Shown piece by piece: positions 9,025 to 17,217 of a stretch of DNA of 39,589 nucleotides (positions are counted from its first letter, which is position 1; every line of letters starts with the position of its first letter). The position numbers were made by a program, and so were the translations under genes. Under the pieces are notes generated by a model, which saw only the letters and a program-made list of their open reading frames with translations, was not told where the DNA came from and made no database searches. The DNA is from an uncultured Bacteroidota bacterium (GTDB lineage: Bacteria > Bacteroidota > Bacteroidia > Flavobacteriales > Flavobacteriaceae), in the NCBI GenBank assembly GCA_902602415.1, contig CACKQW010000011.1, positions 1 to 39,589 on the forward strand. The letters run 5' to 3'.

Positions 9025-9641
9025 AAATCAAATCTGCAAAATTTATTGTTAGCAATCAATCGATTGAAAAGTGCCCAAACGTAAATATTCCTGAATATGC
9101 ATTTATTGGGAGAAGTAATGTTGGGAAATCCTCACTAATCAATATGTTAACTAACAATAAAAAACTTACCAAAACCTCTTCAACACCTGGAAAAACAAGA
9201 TTAATAAATCACTTTTTAATCAATGGTATTTGGCATCTAGTTGACTTACCAGGTTACGGCTATGCAAAAGTTTCAAAATCAGAAAAAAAAGAGTTTCATA
9301 AATTAATAACTGACTATTTCACTAAAAGAAATCAATTAGTTTCAGCATTTATTTTGGTTGACTCAAGACATGAAGTACAGAAAATAGATATTGAGTTTAT
9401 GAAATGGTTAACAATAAACAATATTGCTTTTGCGATTATCTTCACTAAAATTGATAAAATTAAACAAAATGGAAATCCAAATGATGGAATTGAATTTAAA
9501 ATTAATAATTATAAAAAAGTACTTCTAAATCATTGGGAATACTTGCCAAAAATATTTCTTTCTTCAAGTGTTAAACACATTGGCAGAGATAATATTCTTC
9601 AATATATTGGAAAGATAAATGCAACCGTTACTCAAAAATAA
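9021..9641 (+). CDS. engB: Ribosome biogenesis GTPase EngB (YsxC/YihA)
   Basis: Essential small GTPase acting in large ribosomal subunit assembly. It has 206 residues. The TrmE-Era-EngA-EngB family motifs are present: G1 GRSNVGKSS (30-38), G2 threonine near T55 (SSTPGKTR), G3 DLPGYGYAK (75-83) and G4 TKID (142-145); LSSSVKHIGRDN near the C-terminus fits G5. The start is GTG at 9021, overlapping the hydrolase stop (GTGA). Its 3' end overlaps the convergent phosphatase gene by 14 bases, leaving no room for a separate terminator. Confidence 0.95.
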   Translation: MKIKSAKFIVSNQSIEKCPNVNIPEYAFIGRSNVGKSSLINMLTNNKKLTKTSSTPGKTRLINHFLINGIWHLVDLPGYGYAKVSKSEKKEFHKLITDYFTKRNQLVSAFILVDSRHEVQKIDIEFMKWLTINNIAFAIIFTKIDKIKQNGNPNDGIEFKINNYKKVLLNHWEYLPKIFLSSSVKHIGRDNILQYIGKINATVTQK

Positions 9642-11259
9642 AATCTAAAATATTTCCAGTGGAATTTTCCATTTGTTGACCTAATAATTTTGAAATAGTT
9701 GGTGCTATATCGGGAATTTCAGTTCTTTCTGATGTTTCGCCTTTTTTTATTCCTTTCCCATAGAATATTAGTGGCACATGTGTATCATAATTATAACCAG
9801 AGCCATGGGTTGTACCTTTTCCATCATAAAAAATTATATTTTTCTCTAAAATAATTGCAATATCTCCGCTTCTTTCTTTGTGAAAACCATTTTGAATTAG
9901 CTTTTCATATCCCATTAAATTTTTTGTATTTAAAATATAATCCGCGGAGAAGGCGTTTGTAATAAAATCAAATGACTCCAAAATTTTTACGATTTTATCA
10001 ATTACGTTGATTTTATCTAACCCATAAAAATCAATTTTATGATCACTTAAATAAATTTGATTATTATCAATATATTCAATTAAATTATCAACTTCAACAT
10101 CTAAAGCATGATTCAATTGGTTTGCAACTTTTTGAGACAATTCTTTTTCACTGATTGCTTTTGCACTCACACCATTGCTAGCAAGAAATGCAGGTATTTC
10201 TAAAACTCCATGATCACCAGTTAAAAACAATGTATATTGATTCTTACCTAACACATCATCTAAGAAAGATAATAGTTTATCAATTTCTCTGTCCAAACGA
10301 ATATAAGTATCTTGGGTTTCTACTGATGCAACTCCAAAACTATGACCAATATAATCAGTAGAAGAATAACTAATAGTTAAAATATCAGTCACATTTCTTT
10401 TCCCCAAATTTTCATTAATAATTGCCTGAATGGCAAAATCAGTTGTCATTTGATTTCCATAGGGAGTTTCTTTAATCATATCAAAACAATCATTATGCTT
10501 CATCAAAGATTTAGTGTCATACGGAAAGGCAGAATCATCTTTACCATTAAACAACTTTTCAAAATTATTGTCATCAAATTCAAAATTATCATACGTTGAA
10601 ATATCATAAAAAGTGGCCCATTCCTCCAAATACTTTTCTAAATTATCTTCAGAATTAAATTCCTTAACCCATTTGGGCAATTCTTGCATATAATATGTGC
10701 TTGAAATCCATTGCGCTTTTTCTTTTCCATAATACCAATATGCTCCATCCGCATGCATTCCGCCCATCAAGATCGAACCACGGTCCTTTATGCCAACAGA
10801 AATTGTCTTACTGGTGTGATTACTGGATAACTTATTAACATCAGCAAATGTTTCAACAAGCATATTCATTGGAGATTTGTTTCCTGTATATTCGTCACCA
10901 CCAATATTTTTGTAATTACTATCCTCAGTGCAATAAACCGATTTATTTTTTTTTCTGTTATACCAATTATTTCCGATAATCCCATGTGTCATCGGAGTTG
11001 CTCCTGTTGAAATTGAGGAGTGACCTGGCCCTGTAACCGTAGGAACATAATTGAAAAAATTATTTTTACAATTAAATCCATCATTAATTAATTTGTTAAA
11101 TCCATTATCATCGAATCTATGAGACAAGTTTTCTAAAAAGTCATATCTCATCTGATCGACAACAACTGCAACTATGAGCTTTGGTTTTGAATCATCATTT
11201 TCTGAAAAACTAATAAAAAATGAAAATAAGAGAGTTAAAAAAATATAATTTCTGATCAT
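9628..11259 (-). CDS. PafA-like alkaline phosphatase, secreted
   Basis: Alkaline phosphatase superfamily enzyme with an N-terminal signal peptide (about 1-18), so periplasmic or surface-located. It has 543 residues. By comparison with my recollection of Elizabethkingia PafA (D38, T79, N100, K162, R164, D305, H309, D352, H353, H486), every active-site residue has a counterpart: D35, T76 (TVTGPGH), N97, K158 and R160 (IKDR), D302, H306, D349, H350 and H485. The threonine nucleophile and KxR pair mark phosphate monoesterases rather than nucleotide pyrophosphatases. Predicted role: release of phosphate from organic phosphomonoesters. It is convergent with engB and divergent from mlaE, with no Pho genes nearby. 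Confidence 0.88.
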   Translation of the reverse strand: MIRNYIFLTLLFSFFISFSENDDSKPKLIVAVVVDQMRYDFLENLSHRFDDNGFNKLINDGFNCKNNFFNYVPTVTGPGHSSISTGATPMTHGIIGNNWYNRKKNKSVYCTEDSNYKNIGGDEYTGNKSPMNMLVETFADVNKLSSNHTSKTISVGIKDRGSILMGGMHADGAYWYYGKEKAQWISSTYYMQELPKWVKEFNSEDNLEKYLEEWATFYDISTYDNFEFDDNNFEKLFNGKDDSAFPYDTKSLMKHNDCFDMIKETPYGNQMTTDFAIQAIINENLGKRNVTDILTISYSSTDYIGHSFGVASVETQDTYIRLDREIDKLLSFLDDVLGKNQYTLFLTGDHGVLEIPAFLASNGVSAKAISEKELSQKVANQLNHALDVEVDNLIEYIDNNQIYLSDHKIDFYGLDKINVIDKIVKILESFDFITNAFSADYILNTKNLMGYEKLIQNGFHKERSGDIAIILEKNIIFYDGKGTTHGSGYNYDTHVPLIFYGKGIKKGETSERTEIPDIAPTISKLLGQQMENSTGNILDFIFE

Positions 11260-11333
11260 GATGTAAAAATAAAAAATTGTTGTTCAGATAATGTTAAATT
11301 ATCGTAAATTAAATTCTGTAAATATAAGAGGAA

Positions 11334-12071
11334 ATGAATTTTTTCTATAACATTGGGAAATATTTTATAATGCTACAAAAGATGTTTCAAAAACCTACAA
11401 AATGGAGGGTTATGAAACAGCTCATTTTAAAAGATACCGAAGATACAGTTGTAAATTCATTAGGGATTATTTCTTTCGTTTCCTTTTTCATTGGTGGAGT
11501 TATCACGATACAATTAGCATTAAGTACAACTGGATCTTTTTATCCAAAATATCTAGTTGGATTTGCTACAAGAGAAACTATTATCTTGGAGTTTGCACCA
11601 ACAATTATTTCAATTATTATGGCTGGAAAAGTTGGCTCCTTCATAACCTCAAGCATTGGATCAATGCGTGTTACTGAACAAATTGATGCACTTGAAGTCA
11701 TGGGAATCAATTCGATAAACTACTTGGTTTTTCCAAAGGTAATTGCTCTTCTGCTATATCCTTTTTTAATCTCAATTGCCATGTTTCTTGGAATCCTAGG
11801 AGGAATGGCTGCATGTGTATATGGTGGATATAGTACGATGAGTGATTTTATTTTAGGAATTCAAACAGATTTTATTCCCTTTCATATGACTTATGCATTT
11901 ATCAAAACCTTTGTATTTGCATTTATTCTTGCTACAGTTCCTGCATTTCATGGATACTATTTGAAAGGTGGAGCATTGGAGGTAGGTAAAGCAAGTACTT
12001 TATCATTTATTTGGACTTGTGTAACTATTATAGTCTTTAATTTTTTAATTACTCAAATGCTTTTAGGATAA
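11334..12071 (+). CDS. mlaE: MlaE-family ABC transporter permease
   Basis: Inner-membrane permease of the MCE/Mla phospholipid transport family, 245 residues with five to six hydrophobic segments. The family core is visible: FATRETIILEFAPTIISIIMAGKVGSFITSSIGSMRVTEQIDALEVMGI at about 77-125, the conserved stretch that contacts the ATPase. An AAGAGGAA ribosome binding site just upstream of ATG 11334 supports the start. The stop overlaps mlaF by one base (TAATG), indicating translational coupling. No MCE (MlaD) substrate-binding protein is adjacent, so it must be encoded elsewhere if this acts as a full Mla system. Confidence 0.9.
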   Translation: MNFFYNIGKYFIMLQKMFQKPTKWRVMKQLILKDTEDTVVNSLGIISFVSFFIGGVITIQLALSTTGSFYPKYLVGFATRETIILEFAPTIISIIMAGKVGSFITSSIGSMRVTEQIDALEVMGINSINYLVFPKVIALLLYPFLISIAMFLGILGGMAACVYGGYSTMSDFILGIQTDFIPFHMTYAFIKTFVFAFILATVPAFHGYYLKGGALEVGKASTLSFIWTCVTIIVFNFLITQMLLG

Positions 12072-12832
12072 TGATTAGAGTAGAAAACTTAGAAAAATCT
12101 TTTCACAACAAAAAAATTTTAAAAGGCATATCATGCTCATTTAAAAAAGGGGAAACTAGTTTAATCATTGGTCAAACTGGTGCTGGAAAAACAGTTTTTT
12201 TAAAGTGCTTGTTAGGACTTCATGATTATGATAATGGGAAAATTATTTTTGACAATATTGAATTAAATAAAATAGATGATTATGATAAAATGAACCTAAA
12301 ATCAAATATTGGCACTGTTTTTCAAGGAAGTGCTCTGTTTGATTCTATGACAATTGAAGAGAATGTAATGTTCCCTCTTAAAATGTTTCAAGATATGAAA
12401 ATGGAGGAAATGAAAACACGTGTAAATGAAGTATTAAAGAGAGTTGAATTAGAAAATAGTAATAATAAAATGCCTAGTGAAGCATCTGGTGGAATGCAAA
12501 AAAGGGTAGCTATTGCCAGAGCAATTGTAAATCAACCAAAGTATCTTTTCTGCGATGAACCCAACTCAGGTCTAGATCCCAAAACAGCAATAGTAATTGA
12601 CAATTTAATTAAAGACATTACAGAAGAATATAAAATTACTACGGTAATTAACTCACATGACATGAACTCAGTTATGGAAATAGGGCAAAAAATTGTTTTT
12701 TTAAAGAACGGAGTAACAGAGTGGCAAGGAGATAAAAATGAAATTTTCAGAACTGAAAATAAAGCGGTTACCGAGTTCGTATACTCATCAAACCTCTATA
12801 AAAAGATTAGAAAAATGTATTTGAAAAAGTAA
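12071..12832 (+). CDS. mlaF: MlaF-family ABC transporter ATP-binding protein
   Basis: Cytoplasmic ATPase partner of the MlaE-like permease, 253 residues. Walker A GQTGAGKT lies at 34-41, the Q-loop in VFQGSALF (about 83-90), the signature SGGMQKR at 139-145, Walker B YLFCDEP at 158-164 followed by NSGLDP, and the H-loop histidine at about 196 (INSHD). The SGGMQKR signature and CDEPNSGLDP are typical of the MlaF/Mkl group. It probably powers lipid movement between the inner and outer membranes. It ends one base before the convergent nucleotidyltransferase gene. Confidence 0.92.
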   Translation: MIRVENLEKSFHNKKILKGISCSFKKGETSLIIGQTGAGKTVFLKCLLGLHDYDNGKIIFDNIELNKIDDYDKMNLKSNIGTVFQGSALFDSMTIEENVMFPLKMFQDMKMEEMKTRVNEVLKRVELENSNNKMPSEASGGMQKRVAIARAIVNQPKYLFCDEPNSGLDPKTAIVIDNLIKDITEEYKITTVINSHDMNSVMEIGQKIVFLKNGVTEWQGDKNEIFRTENKAVTEFVYSSNLYKKIRKMYLKK

Positions 12833-13255
12833 TTATTTTATTTCCTTAATTCCTGTAAGGGATGAAGAACTTCTAATCTTTTTGCCAAGACCATCAACCA
12901 TTTCGATTTTATATTTTTTACAGACGGAAGTTTCAGGGACTTCATCAGAAGAACGATCTCCTCCATTGGCAAATATGTTTGGTCTTATTAAGTCCAATGA
13001 TTTACAAACTGTTTTATCTTGATCAACTGATAAAACAACTTCGTCCACATATTTTATGGCTTTAACTATTTCAAGTCTATCGTTCTCATCCATGAAAAAT
13101 TTTCCTTTTTTCAAAATACACTGGTGATTATTATTAACAATAACTACTAGAATATCTCCCAACGATTTGGCCATTTTTAAATATTCCAAATGGCCTACAT
13201 GAATAGGGTCAAAGTATCCACTGACAGCTATTTTTACTTTACCATTATTTTTCAT
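12833..13255 (-). CDS. Cytidylyltransferase-like nucleotidyltransferase
   Basis: Small enzyme (140 residues) of the HxGH nucleotidyltransferase superfamily. GYFDPIHVGHLEYL at about 13-26 is the nucleotide-binding signature, DENDRLEIVKAIKYVDEV follows the usual second helix, and KKIRSSSSLT near the C-terminus resembles the superfamily ISSTxIR loop. Length and motifs fit glycerol-3-phosphate cytidylyltransferase or the RfaE C-terminal domain, but the substrate cannot be read from the sequence. Last gene of the PDH-led operon; its ATG at 13255 overlaps the upstream gene by 11 bases. Confidence 0.8.
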   Translation of the reverse strand: MKNNGKVKIAVSGYFDPIHVGHLEYLKMAKSLGDILVVIVNNNHQCILKKGKFFMDENDRLEIVKAIKYVDEVVLSVDQDKTVCKSLDLIRPNIFANGGDRSSDEVPETSVCKKYKIEMVDGLGKKIRSSSSLTGIKEIK

Positions 13256-13844
13256 TTAAAATCTTCGTTATTTTGTAGTTAGGGCTAAATAAATATAATT
13301 TTTTTGAGTCAATTTCCAAGCACTCATATCGTTTCCTCCTTTTTCCTACAACAATATAGTTTTTTTTATTTAATGCTTTGAATTTATCCCCTTTTCTTAA
13401 ATCGAAAATATATGATGATACATTTACATTATATTTATTAAGTGCAATACTTAAATCCAAATCGGTATCGGTACTTGCCTTAGGGTTTACCGCGTACTTG
13501 GCCAAAGGTCTAAGAATATCATCAGGAAATACTTCATTATTAATTACTGGAATCAACAACTCTTTGAACTTGCTTTTCCATTGATAACCATGAGGCTTAG
13601 TGTTAAAACCAAAATTCTTGTAAACAAAAAAATGAGATATCTCATGAAGAAGCGTGATTAGAAATCTAAATGGATTCATGTCTGAATTAATTGTAATTTC
13701 AACTGAGAAGTCTTTTTTTACTGAAAAATCTCCGTGTTTTGTTTTTCTATTATTTTTAAGTTTGAATAGAATGTTTTCATACTTAATTAGCCCCTTTACA
13801 TATTCTAGTGAAGCCTTTGGAATTTTTTGAAAAATTTCTTGCAT
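13245..13844 (-). CDS. SprT-like zinc metalloprotein
   Basis: Protein of 199 residues related to the SprT/Spartan family. The metal-binding HEISH lies at 67-71 and H85 (KPHGYQWK) is the likely third ligand, so the catalytic zinc site is intact. The C-terminal four-cysteine zinc ribbon of many SprT proteins is absent: the region after about 160 (KRRKRYECLEI) has a single cysteine. Eukaryotic Spartan degrades DNA-protein crosslinks; the bacterial role is unclear. It abuts the SDR gene with no gap and overlaps the next gene by 11 bases, so it is part of one operon. Confidence 0.82.
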   Translation of the reverse strand: MQEIFQKIPKASLEYVKGLIKYENILFKLKNNRKTKHGDFSVKKDFSVEITINSDMNPFRFLITLLHEISHFFVYKNFGFNTKPHGYQWKSKFKELLIPVINNEVFPDDILRPLAKYAVNPKASTDTDLDLSIALNKYNVNVSSYIFDLRKGDKFKALNKKNYIVVGKRRKRYECLEIDSKKLYLFSPNYKITKILNEK

Positions 13845-14525
13845 TTAAGGAGTAGTAGACGAAATCGAAATAACTTTTCCGTTAATTAATTTATATCCTT
13901 GCATTGCAAAATTATAAATGTACTTTGCCATATCTTTAGCAGATGTAGTTGCCTGGAAACCTGGAAATGCTTTTTTTAACATTTTTGTTTGAACTGATCC
14001 AAGTGCCAATGAATTGAAATGAATTCCATATTCTTTATATTCTTCTGCCAACATTTCGGTTAAAATATTCAAAGCACCTTTACTTGAACTATATGCTGAT
14101 AAACCAGAAAATTTTAATGTACCTTCAACTCCTCCAACAGAGCTAATATTTACTACATTAGATTTGTTATTCATTCTTTTTATTAAAAACTTAGTTAACA
14201 TGGCGACAGAGAAAACATTTGTAGAGTATACTTTCTGAAAATCTTCCAATGATGTTTCTACAAAAGGCTTATTAATAAGTAAACCTGCATTATTAATTAG
14301 CACATCAACATTTTCAAAATTATTAAGATGTTTATTTAACAAATCATATTTTTGAAAATTTGTAATATCAAAATCTACAGCATAAAGCCCTTTCAAATTT
14401 AAATTTCTTAAATCTGAGTTATTTCTTGAAATAGCTAAAACATGATGCTTGTTTTTTATAAAAAATTTTGTTAGCTCTAAACCGATTCCAGAACTTGTAC
14501 CTGTAATTACGATATTCTTTGACAT
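13845..14525 (-). CDS. Short-chain dehydrogenase/reductase (SDR)
   Basis: Classical SDR oxidoreductase, 226 residues, probably cytoplasmic and NAD(P)-dependent. The cofactor motif TGTSSGIG lies at 8-15, LINNAG at 76-81, catalytic serine in NISS (about 128-129) and YSSSK with Y145 and K149. The substrate is not evident. It lies 12 bases downstream of the E2 gene and directly upstream of the SprT-like gene, so it is probably co-transcribed with PDH without implying a shared pathway. Confidence 0.88.
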   Translation of the reverse strand: MSKNIVITGTSSGIGLELTKFFIKNKHHVLAISRNNSDLRNLNLKGLYAVDFDITNFQKYDLLNKHLNNFENVDVLINNAGLLINKPFVETSLEDFQKVYSTNVFSVAMLTKFLIKRMNNKSNVVNISSVGGVEGTLKFSGLSAYSSSKGALNILTEMLAEEYKEYGIHFNSLALGSVQTKMLKKAFPGFQATTSAKDMAKYIYNFAMQGYKLINGKVISISSTTP

Positions 14526-14537
14526 TATACTTCGGTT

Positions 14538-16142
14538 CTAAATAAGCATGGATAAAGGATTCTCGATAAGAGGTTTAAGAGCTTGTAAAAATTTAGCTCC
14601 AGTCAAACCATCTACAACCCGATGATCACATGCTAAAGTTAGTTTCATAGTATTGCCCACTACAATTTCATCATCTTTAACCACTGGCTCTTGAATAATA
14701 GCCCCTACAGAAAGAATGACAGAGTTGGGTGGGTTAATTATTGAGGTAAAACTTTCAATTCCAAACATACCCAGGTTAGAAATGGTAAAAGTACTACCCT
14801 GAATCATCTCAGGAGTTATTTTTTTATCCCTTGCTAGTGAAGCCATTTCTTTGACAGACTTGCTGATATCTGCCACTGTCATTTTATCCGCATTTTTCAA
14901 AACAGGAACAATTAAACCATCTTCAACACCAACCGCAACACCAATATTAACAAAATTATTATATCTGATTTTATCATCAAACCATTGAGAGTTCACACTT
15001 GGGTTGTTTTTTAATGCTACAGCACAGGCTTTAATAATAATGTCATTAAATGATATTTTTGTGTTTGGAATTGAGTTGCATTGTTTTCTGAACGCAATTG
15101 TTTCAGACATATCTAACTTAATATTCAAATAATAATGTGGAGCAGAAAACTTCGATTCTGCTAATCTCTTAGCTATTACTTTTCTCATCTGAGAGTGATT
15201 TACATCAGTGAAATCATGTAATTCAGATGATTCTTCAACGCTTGAAACAGGAGTTTTTGCAATAGGCTCTTGGAAATTTTCAACATCACTTTTTACAATT
15301 CTGCCGTTTTCTCCAGTTCCTAATATTTTTGATATATCAATATTTTTATCATTGGCAAGCTTTCTAGCTAGGGGAGAAATAAAAATTCTTTTATTGTTCG
15401 AAACTCCTACTTTTTCAATAACTTTTTTGGGTTCTGAAACAGGTTCTAAGGAATCTTCTTGATCAATACTAACTTCTTTTGAGTTGTCTATTTTAGGGGT
15501 AACAGGGTTTTCTAAAATTGAGGAAATATCAGTTCCTGAAGGTCCAATAACCGCTAATAATGAATCCACTTTAGCTGAGTCACCCTCATTCAATCCAATA
15601 TGAAGTAGGGTTCCAGAGTAAAACGATTCGAATTCCATAGTAGCCTTGTCTGTTTCAATCTCGGCTAGTATTTCCCCTTCATCAACAGAGTCACCAACTT
15701 TTTTGAACCAGCTGGCAACTGTTCCCTCCTCCATAGTATCACTTAGTCTAGGCATTGTGATAACATGAGTATTTTCTGAAGGAGGTTGACTAATTTCTTT
15801 TTTTTCTGTTTCAATAACTTTTTCAATCGCCGGCTCAACATTTTCAACCTTTTTGTCATTTGAGCTATTATCTTTATTTGCTAAGATAGAATCAATATCA
15901 TCGCCAGGGTTGCCAATTATTGCCAATGGAGCGTCAACTTTTGCAGTTTCATTTTCATTGATGCCAATATATAGCAAGGTACCCTCATAGAAAGACTCAA
16001 ACTCCATTGTTGCTTTATCTGTTTCAATTTCAGCTAAAATTTCGCCTTCTTTGACTGTATCACCAACTTTTTTAAACCATGATGCTACAGTTCCCTCCTC
16101 CATGGTATCACTCAAACGTGGCATTTTAATTAACTCTGCCAT
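14538..16142 (-). CDS. pdhC: Pyruvate dehydrogenase E2, dihydrolipoamide acetyltransferase
   Basis: Core subunit of the pyruvate dehydrogenase complex, transferring acetyl groups from lipoyl arms to CoA. It has 534 residues: lipoyl domain 1 (1-80, lipoylated K43 in DKATMEF), a linker rich in charged residues, lipoyl domain 2 (about 124-203, K166 in the same motif), a second linker, a peripheral-subunit-binding domain (about 254-290, ISPLARKLANDKNIDISK) and the catalytic domain (about 310-534) with H507 and D511 in DHRVVDG. The two lipoyl domains are nearly identical, pointing to internal duplication. It follows E1-alpha by two bases. Confidence 0.94.
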   Translation of the reverse strand: MAELIKMPRLSDTMEEGTVASWFKKVGDTVKEGEILAEIETDKATMEFESFYEGTLLYIGINENETAKVDAPLAIIGNPGDDIDSILANKDNSSNDKKVENVEPAIEKVIETEKKEISQPPSENTHVITMPRLSDTMEEGTVASWFKKVGDSVDEGEILAEIETDKATMEFESFYSGTLLHIGLNEGDSAKVDSLLAVIGPSGTDISSILENPVTPKIDNSKEVSIDQEDSLEPVSEPKKVIEKVGVSNNKRIFISPLARKLANDKNIDISKILGTGENGRIVKSDVENFQEPIAKTPVSSVEESSELHDFTDVNHSQMRKVIAKRLAESKFSAPHYYLNIKLDMSETIAFRKQCNSIPNTKISFNDIIIKACAVALKNNPSVNSQWFDDKIRYNNFVNIGVAVGVEDGLIVPVLKNADKMTVADISKSVKEMASLARDKKITPEMIQGSTFTISNLGMFGIESFTSIINPPNSVILSVGAIIQEPVVKDDEIVVGNTMKLTLACDHRVVDGLTGAKFLQALKPLIENPLSMLI

Positions 16143-16144
16143 AA

Positions 16145-17143
16145 TTAAATTTTATGCTTTAAAAATGGATAATTTTCTTGCTCATAAACGGCATCATACA
16201 TAATATTTTTGTCAGGAAATTGAGATTCTTCAGCAAATTTTTCACACTCTTTAACTTTTTCCTTAACCTTATTGTCAATCTCATCAATCTGCTTCTGAGT
16301 AGCATACTTTTTTGTAAGAATATGTTCTTTGATTTTAGTTATTGGGTCGATTTTTTTATACTCAGCAACTTCATCTTTGGTTCTGTAGTGTTGTGCATCA
16401 CTCATTGAATGACCTCTATATCTATAAGTCTTCATCTCAAGAAAAGTTGGACCACCTCCTTTTCTAGCTCTGATAATAGCTTCATTTACGGACTTGGCAA
16501 CTTTCACTGGATCCATACCATCAACTGGACCACAAGGCATCTCATATCCAAGACCTAGTTTCCATATTTCTGTATTGTTAGATGTTCTTTCCACAGAGGT
16601 ACCCATGGCGTAACCATTATTTTCGCAGATAAAAATAACGGGTAGTTTCCACAACATGGCAAGATTAAATGTCTCATGCAAAGATCCCTGTCTTGCTGCA
16701 CCATCACCAAAATAGCAAAGTGTCACAGCATCACTTCCATGATATTTATCACCAAATGCAATTCCAGCACCAAGAGGAATTTGACCACCAACAATACCAT
16801 GACCACCATAAAATCTATGCTCTTTGGAAAAAATATGCATAGATCCCCCCAAACCAAAGGATGTTCCTGTTTTTTTTCCAAAGAGTTCTGCCATTACTCT
16901 TTTTGCATCAACACCCATTCCAATTGGTTGAACATGATTTCTATATGCTGTAATCATTTTATCTTTTGATAAGTCCATTGCGTGAAGAGATCCAGCCAAA
17001 ACAGCTTCCTGACCATTATATAAATGTAAAAAACCTCTAACTTTTTGCTGAATATATACAGCTGCTAGTTTATCTTCAAATTTTCGCCAAAAAAGCATAT
17101 CCTGGTACCAGGAAATATACGTGTCTTTAGTGATTTTTTTCAT
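16145..17143 (-). CDS. pdhA: Pyruvate dehydrogenase E1 component, alpha subunit
   Basis: Thiamine-diphosphate-binding subunit of the E1 decarboxylase, 332 residues from ATG 17143. The TPP motif runs from GDG at 146-148 to NN at 175-176, with RQGSLHETFNLA between. RFYGGHGIVGGQIPLGAGIAF and YRYRGHSMSDAQHYRTK (containing the loop serines phosphorylated in mitochondrial homologues) are E1-alpha signatures. A TTG two codons upstream is less likely. First gene of a five-gene operon behind the promoter at 17162-17192. No E1-beta or E3 gene lies in the window, so the complex is split between loci. Confidence 0.94.
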   Translation of the reverse strand: MKKITKDTYISWYQDMLFWRKFEDKLAAVYIQQKVRGFLHLYNGQEAVLAGSLHAMDLSKDKMITAYRNHVQPIGMGVDAKRVMAELFGKKTGTSFGLGGSMHIFSKEHRFYGGHGIVGGQIPLGAGIAFGDKYHGSDAVTLCYFGDGAARQGSLHETFNLAMLWKLPVIFICENNGYAMGTSVERTSNNTEIWKLGLGYEMPCGPVDGMDPVKVAKSVNEAIIRARKGGGPTFLEMKTYRYRGHSMSDAQHYRTKDEVAEYKKIDPITKIKEHILTKKYATQKQIDEIDNKVKEKVKECEKFAEESQFPDKNIMYDAVYEQENYPFLKHKI

Positions 17144-17161
17144 TATCAATAGATTTATCTA

Positions 17162-17192
17162 CAAAAGTAGCATATTGGTGATCGATAGCAAA
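17162..17192 (-). promoter_or_regulatory. Promoter of the pdhA operon
   Basis: On the minus strand TTTG (17192-17189), a 19-base spacer and TACTTTTG (17169-17162) match the Bacteroidota promoter TTTG-N19-TAnnTTTG at every fixed position. It lies in the 74-base gap between porV and pdhA, 18 bases before the pdhA ATG. A full match at a fixed spacing is expected by chance less than about once in a window this AT-rich, so the location makes this a strong call. Confidence 0.8.
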
Positions 17193-17217
17193 GAGGAAAT
17201 ATAAAAATTTCTGAGTT

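Noticed and set aside
11402-11677. 91-codon plus-strand frame inside mlaE
   Set aside because: It lies in another frame of the conserved permease core and resembles no protein.
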